A stretch of DNA of 64,000 bases. Source: Williamsia serinedens (GTDB lineage: Bacteria; Actinomycetota; Actinomycetes; Mycobacteriales; Mycobacteriaceae). Location of the stretch: NCBI RefSeq assembly GCF_024171725.1, contig NZ_JAMTCG010000001.1:558001-622000 (forward strand), in the 5' to 3' direction. The first letter of the stretch is position 1; every line of letters begins with the position of its first letter. A model generated the notes under the pieces. That model did not search any database. It was not told where the DNA came from and worked only from the letters and a program-made list of their open reading frames with translations. The position numbers were made by a program, and so were the translations under genes. Of this stretch, positions 63,998-64,000 are shown piece after piece.

Positions 63998-64000
63998 CCC

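Noticed and set aside
1-64000. rRNA, tRNA, prophage or insertion sequence
   Set aside because: No cloverleaf, rRNA segment, transposase or phage gene was seen by reading both strands; a tRNAscan or ISfinder run would settle it.

Overview
The window is about 69-70 % GC, gene-dense, with many GTG starts and 4-base start/stop overlaps. A mycolic-acid methyltransferase, an MgtA-type mannosyltransferase, a Ddn-like F420 oxidoreductase, a cutinase, secretory lipases, a carboxylic acid reductase and a KstR-type operator together point to a mycolate-containing actinobacterium of the order Mycobacteriales, most likely Gordonia or a close relative. No rRNA, tRNA, CRISPR array, insertion sequence or phage gene was recognised, so this looks like ordinary chromosome. 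No gap between genes exceeds 300 bases.

Layout. (1) 1-6901 is a tellurium-resistance (Ter) stress locus. A minus-strand operon of tightly overlapping genes (coiled-coil protein, CitE-like lyase, TRSP phosphoribosyltransferase, StiP/pelota protein, HAD phosphatase cut by the window edge) diverges from terD and a TerC-like DUF475 membrane protein. (2) 6949-14281 holds a desaturase-type reductase, a class III cyclase, envelope genes (mgtA and a mycolate methyltransferase), a Ddn-like protein and zwf. (3) 14301-14538 is a pair of mirror-image 21-bp repeat arrays between zwf and the convergent cyanase gene. (4) 14559-27130 has cyanase, a GH15 trehalase-like enzyme, an O-acetylhomoserine sulfhydrylase, a self-contained nitrate reductase fused to a diflavin reductase, and carboxylic acid reductase. 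(5) 27179-35823 is a lipid/xenobiotic catabolic block: P450, FAH-fold hydrolase, a nitronate-monooxygenase-like gene behind a KstR-type operator, dienelactone hydrolase, acyl-CoA synthetase and an AurF-like diiron oxygenase.

(6) 36598-40233 carries two tandem secretory lipases, one broken by a frameshift, and a cutinase. (7) 40329-53978 is mixed: an SDR, two DHA2 exporters, an aquaporin, a TetR/quinone-reductase pair, a metallophosphoesterase, an LLM flavoprotein, a glutaminase-STAS fusion and an MpaB-like oxygenase. (8) 54049-58946 is a ring-cleavage cluster: a P450, then extradiol dioxygenase, FAH hydrolase and MhpA-like flavin hydroxylase with ATGA overlaps. Its two promoters share a near-identical 19-bp operator. 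(9) 58971-63997 holds a chromosomal rifampin ADP-ribosyltransferase (arr), an alcohol dehydrogenase, a TetR regulator with two matching operators, a small acidic protein joined to a DUF2231 membrane protein, and a monooxygenase-fold protein.

The best candidates for something undescribed are the Ter-linked operon with its unassigned coiled-coil protein, the mirrored repeat arrays, and the ring-cleavage cluster with its shared operator and no regulator in view. Functions are read from recognisable motifs and family memory; no database search was run.
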